A DNA stretch of 64,000 nt from Sutterella massiliensis (GCF_016899755.1 NZ_JACJJC010000009.1:44573-108572); one strand, 5' to 3'; positions 27,123 to 37,259 are shown, counted from the first letter of the stretch. The notes: generated by a model not told the origin, from the sequence alone. Numbers and translations are program-made.

Positions 27123-28232
27123 ATGCTCGAAGCCTATCTCAAGGACCTTGAAGAGGTTGTGAACATCGACTGCGGCTCCGCCACGGTTGAAGGCGTCACG
27201 CAGGTTGCCAAGATCATGAAGCGTCATTTCGACGAAATCGGTTTCCACACCGAACTCGTCGATCTCGGCCCGAAGGCCGGCATGGGTCTGCGCGCCACGA
27301 ACAAGCCCGATGCCGAAAAGTACGACATCATGTTCAACGCCCACCTCGACACGGTCTTCCCGGAAGGCACCGTTGCCGAACGCCCCTTCAAGATTGAAGG
27401 CGACCGCGTGATGGGCCCGGGCTGCGCCGACTGCAAGGCCGGTGTCATCGCCATCTTCCACGCCCTCAAGATGGCTCGCAAGGAAGACCTCGATCGTCTC
27501 GCCATCCTCGTCTGCTACAACCCTGACGAAGAAGTGAGCTCGGTTTCGTCCCGCGGTTGGCTCATCGAACAGGCCAAGACCGCCAAGTACGCCATCGTCT
27601 GCGAACCGGGCCGTGCCAACGGCTCCTTCGTTCGCTCCCGTAAGGGCCGCGGCGTTTGGGAAATCAATGTTCACGGCGTCGCCGCTCACGCCGGCAACGC
27701 CCCGCAGGACGGTCGTTCCGCCGTTCTCGCTGCCGCCAAGTTCACGATCGAAGTGAGCAAACTCCAGGACCTCGAAGGCCGCGGCACGTCCGTCACGGTC
27801 GGCGTCGTTCAGGGCGGTACGGTTTGCAACACGGTTCCCGATCTCTGCACGCTCAAGATCGACACGCGCTTCAAGACCGACGAAGACGGCGAATACCTGA
27901 AGTCCTCGATCGAAGCCCTCGCCCAGCAGAACTGGGGCGAAGACATCACGGTTGAAGCCAAGCAGGTTTCGAACTCGCCCGCCATGCCCTACAGCGATCG
28001 TTCGAAGGAACTCGTTGATATCATCAACGAAGCTGCCCGCCGTGCCGGCTACGAAGCCGGCTGGATCGATGCCGGCGGCGGTTCCGACGCCAACAAGATC
28101 GCCGCTTACACGATCGTCGTTGACGGTGTGGCCCCGGCCGGTTCGGGCTTCCACAGCGCCAAGGAAAATCTCCAGATCCCGACGATCGAAAACCGCGTCG
28201 CGACGCTCAAGAACGTTCTTGAGCTGCTCTAA
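27123..28232 (+). CDS. M20-family metallopeptidase (carboxypeptidase G2-like)
   Basis: 369 residues, cytoplasmic (no signal). Zinc and catalytic motifs: NAHLDTV (His and Asp), GPGCADCKAG (bridging Asp), PDEEVSS (catalytic Glu and ligand), CEPG, and the C-terminal SGFHSAKE (His). VHGVAAHAGNAPQDGRSAVL is the dimerisation domain. Relatives remove C-terminal glutamate or hydrolyse dipeptides; substrate not determinable. ATG 27123 follows GGAGAGAAGA; the upstream frame extension is not protein-like. Codon use is strongly biased, suggesting high expression. Confidence 0.85.
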   Translation: MLEAYLKDLEEVVNIDCGSATVEGVTQVAKIMKRHFDEIGFHTELVDLGPKAGMGLRATNKPDAEKYDIMFNAHLDTVFPEGTVAERPFKIEGDRVMGPGCADCKAGVIAIFHALKMARKEDLDRLAILVCYNPDEEVSSVSSRGWLIEQAKTAKYAIVCEPGRANGSFVRSRKGRGVWEINVHGVAAHAGNAPQDGRSAVLAAAKFTIEVSKLQDLEGRGTSVTVGVVQGGTVCNTVPDLCTLKIDTRFKTDEDGEYLKSSIEALAQQNWGEDITVEAKQVSNSPAMPYSDRSKELVDIINEAARRAGYEAGWIDAGGGSDANKIAAYTIVVDGVAPAGSGFHSAKENLQIPTIENRVATLKNVLELL

Positions 28233-28242
28233 AGAGCGTTGA

Positions 28243-28269
28243 TGCTGCCGAGGCGCATGTCCGGCAGCA
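28243..28269 (+). terminator. hairpin after the M20 peptidase
   Basis: TGCTGCCG and CGGCAGCA pair over 8 bp with an 11-nt loop. There is no T run, so it may be only a weak terminator. Confidence 0.35.
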
Positions 28270-28494
28270 ACGGATCGAATAGCGGAATTCGTTCAACACG
28301 ACCGAATTCAAAAGAATCCGAGCGCAGGAGGGGGACATCGTAGCAACGGTGTTCCCCTCTTGATCTATGCGGGCGTTGAATCGCCCAGCCCGCGTGCGGC
28401 ATACGTCAAGCGTTTGATGCTTCGGCCGGCGTGCAAATCGGCTTCAGGCGCGCTACGCTTGCTGCTTCCGAAATCTTTCTTCAATAAATAAGTC

Positions 28495-28866
28495 ATGCTC
28501 GCCAAAGGCCTCTCAACAATCGCGCTGCTTTGCATCTCCAACGTTTTCATGACGTGCGCCTGGTATCTGCACTTGAAGCTGCAGGCGGCCAAAGTCATCT
28601 CCAACTGGCCGCTCGCGCTCGTCATCGTTTTCTCCTGGTCGATAGCGCTCTTTGAGTACGCCTGCATGGTCCCGGCAAACCGCATCGGCTTCGAAATGAA
28701 CGGCGGTCCCTTTTCGCTCGTTCAGCTCAAGATCATCCAGGAATGCATCACGCTTTTCATTTTCACGCTGTTCGGCCTCATCGCTTTCAACATCCGTCTC
28801 GGCTGGAACCACCTCGCGGCCTTCGTGTGCCTGGTGCTGGCCGTGTATTTCGTTTTTCAGAAGTGA
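28495..28866 (+). CDS. DMT-superfamily small membrane protein (DUF486)
   Basis: 123 residues, four predicted membrane helices. FMTCAWYLHLK, SWSIALFEYACMVPANRIGF and QLKIIQECITLFIFTLF are characteristic of DUF486, a short relative of drug/metabolite transporters. Substrate unknown. Weak ribosome site; it stands alone. Confidence 0.85.
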   Translation: MLAKGLSTIALLCISNVFMTCAWYLHLKLQAAKVISNWPLALVIVFSWSIALFEYACMVPANRIGFEMNGGPFSLVQLKIIQECITLFIFTLFGLIAFNIRLGWNHLAAFVCLVLAVYFVFQK

Positions 28867-29018
28867 CCTAGAGAAGCCGTCTGTCGCGATAGATATCGGT
28901 CGCAAAGGCGTGGATGGTCGTGGGTACCGAGCGGTGTTCAAGAAGGAAGCCGTTGCGGATGCTGAGCGGTTTTCGGTGCAGGGCAACTGAAAGATTGTGT
29001 GTAAACAAAGAAAATTTT

Positions 29019-30128
29019 TCAGTTCAATCCCTTTCTTCGGCGGCCGCAAACGGTCTCATCGCTTTGAGATTCGCCCCAGAAGTCGTAGAAATTGAACCAA
29101 TCCCGCGGTGACCTCAGGATCTCGGCGGCAAGATTGTCGGCATAGGCCTGCGCCATCCGTTTTAACCAAGCTTCTCTTTCGCGGCGCGAGGCTGCGGGCG
29201 ACTCGTCAAGCGAGGCAAACTTCACACGGTAGCGAGCGGACCCCGGCGGGTCGCCGGATATAGACGCTCTACGCGTACAGGTCATCATGCGAAGCGGACA
29301 TTTCAAAAGAAGCGCGAGGAGTGCGCCGCCCGTCGGAAACGGTGCTTTGGCGCCGAGAAAGTCGACTTCCGCGACCGCTTTTTCCGATCCGATCGGCGTC
29401 CGGTCACCCGCGAGAATGATGTACGCCCCTTGCTCCACACGGTCGGCGAGCGCCATCGCAAGGGCAGGGGAGAGCTCTGTGACTTCAAAGAACTCGCAGC
29501 GCGGGGCCGCAGGACGGGATCCGTCGCTTCGGGAAGCGTTCTCCAAGAGCTTGTTAAAGCGTTTCGCATGTCCCGTGTGCTCGAGCACGACGAGCGGATG
29601 GTCCGTATGGTGCCTCGATTCGCGGGAAAGAAGCTCTTGGCAGCCCGCGTGCGACGTCAGAATAACGGCGCCCTGATTGGGCGGATCGGCCGCAAAAGGT
29701 TCGTCGCCGGCGACTTCAAGGAAAAGCTGACGCTTCGCAGCGTGCGCACCGCACGCAGCAAGGAGCTTATCCAAAATCGTTTCGCCAAAGCGCTCAAGCT
29801 GCGCGAGCGCGGTCTTCGCGTCCGGCCGTGCGCCGGCATGAAGAACGGCATCTGGCTGATCGACCTCGATCCACGGTCTCTGCTTTAGGTAGTCGACCAC
29901 CCGCTCCTGGTAGGCAAGGAGGTCGCGCCGTAGTCTCGTGTTTGTCGACCAGTAAAAGAAGAGAACGGGCTTCAGAATCAGCCGAAATGGCCTGATCCCG
30001 AAATACTTGGCTACAAAGAGCAGAATGCGGATGCCCGCGGTCGAGGTTTTTTCGCCGAGTTTCGACCAATGGGGCTCCGCCTTCGGGCGATGCGGGCCGA
30101 CGGACTTCGCTTTTTCGGTCGGGCGCAT
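29019..30128 (-). CDS. LpxL/HtrB-like acyltransferase
   Basis: 369 residues. FRLILKPVLFFYWSTNTRLR resembles the membrane-proximal start of lipid A acyltransferases, TSHAGCQELLSRE supplies the HX4(D/E) catalytic motif, and ILAGDRTPIGSEK, FLGAKAPFPTGG and DWFNFYDFW are conserved blocks of the predicted acyltransferase group found with family 2 glycosyltransferases. It begins within the stop codon of the glycosyltransferase gene (TGATG), so the two are translationally coupled. Likely acylates a surface or periplasmic glycolipid; product unknown. Confidence 0.75.
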   Translation of the reverse strand: MRPTEKAKSVGPHRPKAEPHWSKLGEKTSTAGIRILLFVAKYFGIRPFRLILKPVLFFYWSTNTRLRRDLLAYQERVVDYLKQRPWIEVDQPDAVLHAGARPDAKTALAQLERFGETILDKLLAACGAHAAKRQLFLEVAGDEPFAADPPNQGAVILTSHAGCQELLSRESRHHTDHPLVVLEHTGHAKRFNKLLENASRSDGSRPAAPRCEFFEVTELSPALAMALADRVEQGAYIILAGDRTPIGSEKAVAEVDFLGAKAPFPTGGALLALLLKCPLRMMTCTRRASISGDPPGSARYRVKFASLDESPAASRREREAWLKRMAQAYADNLAAEILRSPRDWFNFYDFWGESQSDETVCGRRRKGLN

Positions 30129-31441
30129 CAGTTGCTGCCGGCAACGCTGTCGTTCGGCCGAACGCTCGTTAAGGCTGCGCTCTGCTTTTGGGCTTTGAGT
30201 GCTTCGCGTTCGGTTGCCGCCTGCGAAATGCCCGTGCGCCGCACTTCGGCCTGCGCCTGTGCGAGCGCAGCCGCCTGAGCGGCAGCGCTCGGCGCGGGTG
30301 CTTTCGCGACCTTGGCAGTCTTAGGCTGAGCGCCGGCTGTTTGGGCTGAACGCACGGACGCCGCACGGGTGCCGTTCGCGGGCGGGAGCTGCGCGGGCTT
30401 GGCGGCCTTCGAGGACTTGATCGTTTTGTCGTTGGCCGCTTGGAGGGGGGCGTCTGGGCAAACCGTTTTGCATTCGGGGTCCCGTCCGCAGATGCGCGAA
30501 AAGAGAATGATCGGCAGGCGCGTAAGCATCAGGACGCAGAGCTTGGCGTGCATGAGGCTGATGCGAACGTTGTCGGTGAGCGCATTGAAGTGGCTCACGC
30601 CTTCTGCCGGGTAAGTGACGCGAACGGGAATGTTCTTGATGCGGACACCCGCCCAGAGAAGACGCACGAGAATTTCCGGATCGAACTCCATGCGGCGGCC
30701 GATCTTCGCGTTCTCAACAAGACCGAGTACGGGGTCGAGCGGATAGAGGCGAAGTCCGCACATGGCGTCTTCAAAGGAGAGCGAGAGGCTGTTGACCGCA
30801 GCCCAAAAGTTCGTGAGCTTGCGCCCGAAGAGCCGCGCCTTCGGCACCGTTTCATCGTAGACGGGGTAGCCGCAAATGAGCGTGCAGGGGTACTTCTGCC
30901 CGAGCGCGAGCAATTTCGGCAGTGCTGCACGGTCGTGCTGACCGTCGGCGTCGATCTGAAGCGCGTGCGTGTAGCCTGCGCGTCCCGCGACCTTGAAGCC
31001 GTCGATCACGGCCGCACCTTTGCCGCCGTTCACCGTGCGGTGAATGACGCGAACGCCGGGCTCTGCGAGCCGGTCGCAAAGCGAACGTGTCGTTTCATCC
31101 GAGCCGTCGTCAACGAGGTAGACCGGAAGACTGAGCTTACGGACGTCGGCAACCACTTCGGCGAGACACTGCGGCTGGTTGTAGACGGGGATGATCGCAA
31201 CCGGTCGGAAGCCGGGCTTCATGCTCGTCTTGACGTTGGGCGCGCCCGCACGAATGCCCGTGCGCGCCTGCGCGGTAACGCCGGGCGTCCCGACAACGGC
31301 CGGGCCCTCTTTGCGGGGGCGGCGCGGCTTCACCTGCACCGCTCGGCCGACATCGTCGGCAGCTTCTTTTCGGCCGGGCTTTTGCGCGGCGGCTCCACTT
31401 TCGATGCCTGCGGCATCGGCAGACGCGGATTCTTGAGACAT
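30128..31441 (-). CDS. family 2 glycosyltransferase with Ala/Lys-rich tail
   Basis: 437 residues from ATG 31441. After a basic linker of about 75 residues the GT2 domain shows IIPVYNQPQ, VYLVDDGSDE and the DXD motif in QIDADGQHD, then FEDAMCGLRLYPLD and RMEFDPEILVRLLWAG, as in glycosyltransferases paired with acyltransferases. The last 100 or so residues are Ala/Lys/Gln-rich low complexity, unusual for the family. Acts with the coupled acyltransferase downstream. Confidence 0.8.
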   Translation of the reverse strand: MSQESASADAAGIESGAAAQKPGRKEAADDVGRAVQVKPRRPRKEGPAVVGTPGVTAQARTGIRAGAPNVKTSMKPGFRPVAIIPVYNQPQCLAEVVADVRKLSLPVYLVDDGSDETTRSLCDRLAEPGVRVIHRTVNGGKGAAVIDGFKVAGRAGYTHALQIDADGQHDRAALPKLLALGQKYPCTLICGYPVYDETVPKARLFGRKLTNFWAAVNSLSLSFEDAMCGLRLYPLDPVLGLVENAKIGRRMEFDPEILVRLLWAGVRIKNIPVRVTYPAEGVSHFNALTDNVRISLMHAKLCVLMLTRLPIILFSRICGRDPECKTVCPDAPLQAANDKTIKSSKAAKPAQLPPANGTRAASVRSAQTAGAQPKTAKVAKAPAPSAAAQAAALAQAQAEVRRTGISQAATEREALKAQKQSAALTSVRPNDSVAGSN

Positions 31442-32125
31442 GTCCGAAAAACTAACGGTCGAAAAGCGCGGAAAACACACAAACGGCCGAACGCAGGACC
31501 CGCTTGGAGATCCCGTCAAGTGCGTTTGGCTTCTTTTTATAAAAGGCCCCCAATACTACACGCTTCGTTCGGCGCTCGGGCGCCGGAAAGGCGCAACAGC
31601 GCACACAATTTCGCACATACGGTGCCGCGAGTCGAACACCTGCGTTCGAAATGGAGGGCTTCTTACGATGATTGTACGAACCCGCAAGCGCAATAAACAG
31701 AGGCAAACCACGCGGTTGAGCGACTTCTGTCGTGAAAATCGACGTCAGAAAAAGTAGAAGAAGCCGCGAAGAAGAGACGGCAGGCTTGAGCGACAGAGAG
31801 ACGGCATGCAGGGTCGGCGTTTCGAGCGGTGAAACGCGTACGAAAAGACGTGTCGCCCTGATTGCGGACTTCGTCGGAAAATTTGCGGAAAACCACTTTT
31901 TTACGCCCGTTTTGCAGGCGTTCCGGCACAGGCGCTACTTATACTATCCGTGTTTCCGATAAGGGAAAGCGAAAAACGCGCTGCTCGCGATTGAAGTGAG
32001 ACTGCAAAAGCGGTTACGTGCCATGCGCGCTTTTCGCTTTCGTCTTCGCCGTGGCGCCGCTGGCGTGGCAGAAGCGGCCGGAAGCAGCAGAACAATTCCA
32101 ACAAACGCCAACCGAATAAGCACGA
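31442..32125. other. divergent intergenic region
   Basis: About 680 bp between the glycosyltransferase and antiporter genes. Several open frames are present on both strands but none has homology or start signals. TATACT at 31940-31945 is a likely -10 box for the antiporter gene; no matching -35 is evident. Confidence 0.4.
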
Positions 32126-34384
32126 ATGGAACACTCGCTCCCGCTCATCTCGACGCTCGTGATCGGCTTCATGCTTGCGCTCGTTTTCGGCTTCATTGCC
32201 GAGCGCTTTCTGAAGGCGCCCGCACTCGTCGGCTATCTGCTTGCCGGCATCGCGGCCGGTCCCTTTACGCCCGGTGTCTATGCGGACCCGGAACTCGCCA
32301 GTCAGTTCGCCGAAGTGGGCGTCATGCTCCTGATGTTCGGCGTCGGTCTGCACTTTTCAATCAAGGACCTGATGAGCGTGAAGGGCATCGCCGTTCCGGG
32401 GGCGGTGCTGCAGATGTTCTGCGCGACGGTGCTCGGCGCCGTTGCCGCACACACGCTCTTCGATCGCCACTGGGTTGAAGCGTTTGCGCTCGGGCTCTCG
32501 CTCTCGTGCGCTTCAACGGTCGTGCTTTTGAAGGCCCTTGAAGTGCGAGGAATTCTCTCCGGGCCCGACGGGCGCATTGCCGTGGGCTGGCTCGTCGTCG
32601 AAGACTTGGCGACCGTTGTCATCCTCGTTATGCTGCCGCCTCTCGCGGAAATCTTTGCGCCCGGCACCGGTACCAAGGCAACCGTGAGCGGCATGGAACT
32701 CGCGATGAGTCTCGGGAAGACCTTGCTCGGCGCCGTGGCTTTTGTCGTCGTGATGCTTTTGGCCGGCCGCCGCGTTCTGCCGTGGGCGATGGCGCAGGTG
32801 GCGAAGACGGGCTCGCGCGAACTCTTCACGCTCTTCGTTCTCGCCTGTGCGGTGGGTGTCGCCTACGGCGCGGCGGAAATCTTCCACGTCTCTTTCGCGC
32901 TCGGCGCCTTCTTCGCCGGCATGGTTATGCAGGAGAGCCGCTTTGCGCACCGCGCGGCGACCGAGTCGCTCCCGCTGCAGGACGCCTTCTCCGTGCTCTT
33001 CTTCGTTGCGGTCGGCATGCTCTTTGACTGGCGTGTGCTGATCGAGAATCCCTGGGAAGTGCTTGCCGTCCTCTTTACGATCATCTTCGGGAAGTCGATC
33101 TGCGCCTTTATTCTCGTCTGGGCGCTCAAGTACCCGCTTCACACGGCCTTGACGGTAGCCGTTTCGCTCGCGCAGATCGGCGAATTCTCGTTCATTCTCG
33201 TGGGGCAGGCCGAGTCGCTCGGTCTCGCCAAACCGGGGCTTCTCAACCTCATCGTGGCGGGCGCGATCCTTTCGATCGCGTTGAATCCCGTCTGCTTCGG
33301 CGTGATCCCGCATCTCGCGAAGTTCTTGACGGGCCGCTGGACTTGGGCGCGAAAGGCCGCCATGCGCACGATGCCCTATGAGGCGCTGCCGCAGGAAACG
33401 CAGCCCGAAATGCTTTCGGGGCAGGTTGTTGTGGCCGGCAACGATGCCTTTATCGAACGCTTCGCAAAGTTCCTTTCGGAATCGAAGGTCCCGATGGTGG
33501 TTCTCACTGCCAACGAAGAAATCGCCAAGCGTCTTTCCGAAGCGTCGATTTCCGTTGTGAGCGGCCTCCTTTCGAAGGAAGAGTCCTGGATTGCGGCGCA
33601 CCTTCATCACGCGCAGCGCCTCATCCTCGTCGACAGCTCCGCCGATGCCGTCTCGGCCGCGAATGCCGCCCGCCGTGTTTCGCCTGAAATTCCCATCGTC
33701 GTGGTTGCGCGCGATGCGGATCTGTGGCCCGAAGCGCGTCTCGAAAACATTCGCTTCCTCTCGACGGGGGACGCTGCGGCACGACTCCTCGCCGTCAAGA
33801 TCGAAGCGGCCGTTGCCGAAAATGCGCCTTTGGGTGAAGTGATTGAACCCAAGGCAAAACGTACCGATGCTTTCGAGGATCTCACGGAAAAACTCCGTCC
33901 GAAGAAGAAAGCCGAAACGGAAGAGGGCGAGAAGGATGAACCGGCAAAAACCGATGAGGCCGAAGCTTCCGCCCCCCCGGCGGACGAAAAGGTTGAGCAG
34001 GGTATGAAGCCCGAAAAGACCGAGAAGTCGGAAAAGACTGAAGCCCCAGTCATTCTCGGAGCAGCCACGGCCGGTGCCGCTTATGCCGCGACGAGCGTGC
34101 TCTCGGAATTTGCCGAAGAGGAAGAAGCGGTGACCCAAGCCGAACCGTCGACAGTTGATTCCGAAGCCACTGCCTTCGCAGAAAAGACGCCCGAGGAGCC
34201 CGTACTTCCGCCCGCGCCCAAGCCGCACGAGTCCGATGCCGTCGCCGTGATGGCGGCGATTGCGAAGGAAGCCGATGAGGCGGCAGAAGAGGCAGAAGAA
34301 ACTGAAAAGCCCGAGGCAGAAGAAACCGAGCCGAAGGCTGCGGCAGAAACGAACGAAGCGAAGCCTAACGGCGGATCCGCATAA
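32126..34384 (+). CDS. CPA2-family cation:proton antiporter (YbaL/KefB-like) with acidic tail
   Basis: 752 residues. Residues 1-400 form the 12-13 helix antiporter (VGYLLAGIAAGPFTPGVYAD, VGLHFSIKDLM, GWLVVEDLATVVILVMLPP). A degenerate RCK/TrkA-N nucleotide-binding domain follows (QVVVAGNDAFIERFAKFL, about 431-560). The last 170 or so residues are Glu/Ala/Lys-rich, with a short hydrophobic stretch (ILGAATAGAAYAATSVL) that could re-enter the membrane. Exchanges K+ or Na+ for protons. The long acidic tail is absent from E. coli YbaL/KefB. Confidence 0.82.
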   Translation: MEHSLPLISTLVIGFMLALVFGFIAERFLKAPALVGYLLAGIAAGPFTPGVYADPELASQFAEVGVMLLMFGVGLHFSIKDLMSVKGIAVPGAVLQMFCATVLGAVAAHTLFDRHWVEAFALGLSLSCASTVVLLKALEVRGILSGPDGRIAVGWLVVEDLATVVILVMLPPLAEIFAPGTGTKATVSGMELAMSLGKTLLGAVAFVVVMLLAGRRVLPWAMAQVAKTGSRELFTLFVLACAVGVAYGAAEIFHVSFALGAFFAGMVMQESRFAHRAATESLPLQDAFSVLFFVAVGMLFDWRVLIENPWEVLAVLFTIIFGKSICAFILVWALKYPLHTALTVAVSLAQIGEFSFILVGQAESLGLAKPGLLNLIVAGAILSIALNPVCFGVIPHLAKFLTGRWTWARKAAMRTMPYEALPQETQPEMLSGQVVVAGNDAFIERFAKFLSESKVPMVVLTANEEIAKRLSEASISVVSGLLSKEESWIAAHLHHAQRLILVDSSADAVSAANAARRVSPEIPIVVVARDADLWPEARLENIRFLSTGDAAARLLAVKIEAAVAENAPLGEVIEPKAKRTDAFEDLTEKLRPKKKAETEEGEKDEPAKTDEAEASAPPADEKVEQGMKPEKTEKSEKTEAPVILGAATAGAAYAATSVLSEFAEEEEAVTQAEPSTVDSEATAFAEKTPEEPVLPPAPKPHESDAVAVMAAIAKEADEAAEEAEETEKPEAEETEPKAAAETNEAKPNGGSA

Positions 34385-34542
34385 TCCAAGTCTCACGACA
34401 ACACACAATACGGGACGCATCGGCGGTTATGTCGGGCGTCCCGTTTTTCGATCAAAGACCGGAATAACCGGTGTATCGGGCGTCGAGGTATGGAGCGGCT
34501 AAACTTGGTGTTTCTCTTGATGATGGTGGTGGAACGCCTGCA

Positions 34543-35748
34543 ATGACCGGAAAAATCGAACCGAATGCCAAACCGCTCGCGCCTTTCACATTCAATGCGT
34601 CGGCCGAATATCGGTGGCTGACCGAACAGTACTTTTTAAAGTGCGGACGAGGTGATCCCGATGAGGAGCTCAGCCGTCGGCTCGTCGCCTATGTGAATCA
34701 CATCGCGCTCCAAGGTGATGCGCCATTTGATCCGATCGCTTCGCTTTCTGCGGATGCCCAAGCCGAGAGAGAGGCCGTGCGTCTTCAACGCGCCGCTCAA
34801 ATCCGTTCATCGTTCACAAAGGAAAAGGCCTACGCCGAGCTTCGTGCCATCTGTGAAAACCTTTCCTGCGGCTGCGAAGGCGGCGGCTGGGCGTCGCCGC
34901 TTTGGATTTCGGGACTTGAATGGGGCGGCGGCTCAAGCGAGCCCGACGGCACGTCCTACATCGACTTCGATGAGTATGAAAATACGTGTACGGCTTGGCT
35001 TAAACCTGATAGAGACGCAGCTGCTCGTTGGCTCAATGCCTATCGCTACAACCAGTACCTCGTGCGGTTCTGCACGCGGCTTTTCGGCTGGCAGTACGAA
35101 GAGAACGTTGCTTCTGGGACGCTCGCTGAACGCGCAGCAGCCAAAGGTCTCTTTATGCCGAACGGTGTCGGTGCAAAACTCAACCTTTTTCCGTTCTCAC
35201 GGCAAAACAACAGTCAATGGCAAGCGCTTCACGTTCGCTACCAAGGCGTGGATCTCGGACGAATCGTGGATTTGATTCAGGCAGGCAAATTTTTCGATGT
35301 GAACGAGTATTACAAAAAAGCGGTTGAGTGGCGAAGTTCTGCTTTATTGAAACGCTTGTACGAGACAACGCGCGACGGATCGCCCAAATTGGTTGTCGGC
35401 ATCGGCATCGGGAAAAAGCGTGAATTTGCCGAAATGTTCGGTGCGCTTGAATCCGAGGAAATGCATCTCTCTGACGTAACCGGTATCTCAACAGCCGTCT
35501 ACGAGATCGGGCATGCACTCGATGCCGACGGCCAAGCGGTGCCGCTACGTAACTGCTGGCTGGTTGTGCTGCCGTTTTTCTATGGCGGAAGCGGTTCGCT
35601 TTCGTCGTACAGCGTTCTTGATCAAACCGTGCGGAGCATTCAAGCGTTCCTTTTGGAAAAGGGGGTGCCGGCCTTCTGGGCAGATCCCAAATGGTCTACG
35701 CCCTACGATTGGACGCGTGCCGGGAAGGAATCGGTGTTATTCGATTGA
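34543..35748 (+). CDS. uncharacterised protein
   Basis: 401 residues from ATG 34543. Soluble, no signal. A Cys/Gly-rich patch near 105 (CENLSCGCEGGGWASPLW) precedes EWGGGSSEPDGTSYIDFDEY; the C-terminal half has VVGIGIGKKREFAEMFG and NCWLVVLPFFYGGSGSLSSY. The overall pattern of a conserved GIG loop and a late LPFFYGG block recalls uracil-DNA-glycosylase-like folds, but this is a weak impression and I assign no function. Confidence 0.5.
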   Translation: MTGKIEPNAKPLAPFTFNASAEYRWLTEQYFLKCGRGDPDEELSRRLVAYVNHIALQGDAPFDPIASLSADAQAEREAVRLQRAAQIRSSFTKEKAYAELRAICENLSCGCEGGGWASPLWISGLEWGGGSSEPDGTSYIDFDEYENTCTAWLKPDRDAAARWLNAYRYNQYLVRFCTRLFGWQYEENVASGTLAERAAAKGLFMPNGVGAKLNLFPFSRQNNSQWQALHVRYQGVDLGRIVDLIQAGKFFDVNEYYKKAVEWRSSALLKRLYETTRDGSPKLVVGIGIGKKREFAEMFGALESEEMHLSDVTGISTAVYEIGHALDADGQAVPLRNCWLVVLPFFYGGSGSLSSYSVLDQTVRSIQAFLLEKGVPAFWADPKWSTPYDWTRAGKESVLFD

Positions 35749-35899
35749 GATAAGCCGCCCAATGAACGACATTGAGGGAGATCGGTCCGGGGGTCGTTCT
35801 TTCTCAACCTCGTGAAAACACCCGAAGAGAAGCAGCGTCTTATCGAGGCACAATATCAAGATCACAAAAAAACGGACCGTACTTAGGTCTGACACAACG

Positions 35900-37129
35900 A
35901 TGAATCTAACAAGAAAGCGCTGGCATCTTCTGGTCGTTGGTTGCTTCATCAACCTCTTTGCCGGGTCTCTCTACGCCTGGTCCGTTTTCGGCGCAGCGTT
36001 GGCCGATCGTTTGACCGCGATCGGTCCCGACAAAGTGGCAAGCGCCGACCTTGCGCTCGCGTTCGGGCTTGCCAATGCCGTCGGTCCCATCACCATGATT
36101 TCGGGCGGGGCCGTGAACGACCGATTCGGGCCGAAATTCGTGATCGCCGCGGGCGGTCTTCTGATGGGGGCGGGTCTTTATTTCTGCGGCACCGCCGCGA
36201 CGCCGCTCGAAATCATTCTTGCTTACGGTCTTGGCTTCGGGCTTGGTCTCGGCTTTGTCTACGGCTGCACCGTCAACAATACGATGAAGTTCTTTCCGGA
36301 CCGACGCGGACTCTCGGGTGGTCTCACGACGGCCGTTTACGGTTCGAGTTCCGTGATTCTGCCGCCAGCTGCCGCCTGGCTTATTGCCGAGTTCGGCATT
36401 GAAGCGGCGATGAAAGGCTTGGGCGTCGTCTTTGCAGTGGTGATCGTCGCGGGCGGACTTCTCTCCATGCGCTGCCCGCCGGGTTTTGTGCCCGAAGGCT
36501 GGACGGCGCCGGCGAAATCCGTTCAGAGAGCGGACCGCAACTGGCGCGCAATGATCGCTTCCGAAGAATTTCCGTCCATGATTGCGCTCCTCATGTGCGG
36601 CGCCGTGGCTGCGATGATGATTCTTGCGCATGCCTATTCGATCGCCCGCAACCAGATGGGTTTCACTGCGGCAGACGCGAGCGTCGCCGTTTCCGTCATG
36701 GCGCTCGCCAATACGGTCGGGCGTATCTTTGCGGGAACGCTCTCCGACAAACTCGGTCGTCTTGCCGCACTGACTTTGGGGATCGCTTTTTCGCTCGCGG
36801 GCCTCGCCGCGCTCGCTTTTGCCGGCCCCGAGCGTCCTCCACTTTTTTATGCTGGTCTCGTCTCGGTCGGGATGGCGTTCGGCTCCTTCATGGGCGTTTT
36901 TCCGGGCTTTACCGCCGAAGTGTTCGGCTCGCGAAACAATTCGGTCAATTTCGGCATTATGTTTGCGGGCTTTGCAGTTGCGGGTGTCCTTGGGCCAACC
37001 CTCATGGGAACGCTGCGCGGTGCCGGTCTCGGCTACGCGGTCTGCTACGGTGCCGCAGCTGCGATTGCCGCTACGGGACTCTTCTTTATTTGGCGTCTCT
37101 CGAGAATTTTTGCCAGGGGCGGCGCTTGA
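35900..37129 (+). CDS. OFA-family MFS transporter (oxalate/formate antiporter type)
   Basis: 409 residues, 12 predicted helices. FINLFAGSLYAWSVF at the first helix, GAVNDRFGPK in the first loop and FGLGLGFVYGCTVNN are OFA family features, shared with OxlT and YhjX. Likely exchanges monocarboxylates or dicarboxylates such as oxalate, formate or pyruvate. Stands alone, converging on the MATE gene. Confidence 0.82.
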   Translation: MNLTRKRWHLLVVGCFINLFAGSLYAWSVFGAALADRLTAIGPDKVASADLALAFGLANAVGPITMISGGAVNDRFGPKFVIAAGGLLMGAGLYFCGTAATPLEIILAYGLGFGLGLGFVYGCTVNNTMKFFPDRRGLSGGLTTAVYGSSSVILPPAAAWLIAEFGIEAAMKGLGVVFAVVIVAGGLLSMRCPPGFVPEGWTAPAKSVQRADRNWRAMIASEEFPSMIALLMCGAVAAMMILAHAYSIARNQMGFTAADASVAVSVMALANTVGRIFAGTLSDKLGRLAALTLGIAFSLAGLAALAFAGPERPPLFYAGLVSVGMAFGSFMGVFPGFTAEVFGSRNNSVNFGIMFAGFAVAGVLGPTLMGTLRGAGLGYAVCYGAAAAIAATGLFFIWRLSRIFARGGA

Positions 37130-37259
37130 TTTTCCAACGCTCACCTTGAGTGCGGAACAGCGGGCGGAATGGCGGGCGGTTCGGTGCCGCGCGTCGCAGG
37201 CTCATCGCGAATCCTCGCGAATGACCGCTGCGTTCAAGCGCACAAGCGCGCCGCCGCTG

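Noticed and set aside
35812..35886. 24-residue GTG-initiated frame before the OFA transporter
   Set aside because: No ribosome site and too short to judge; possibly a leader peptide but nothing supports it.
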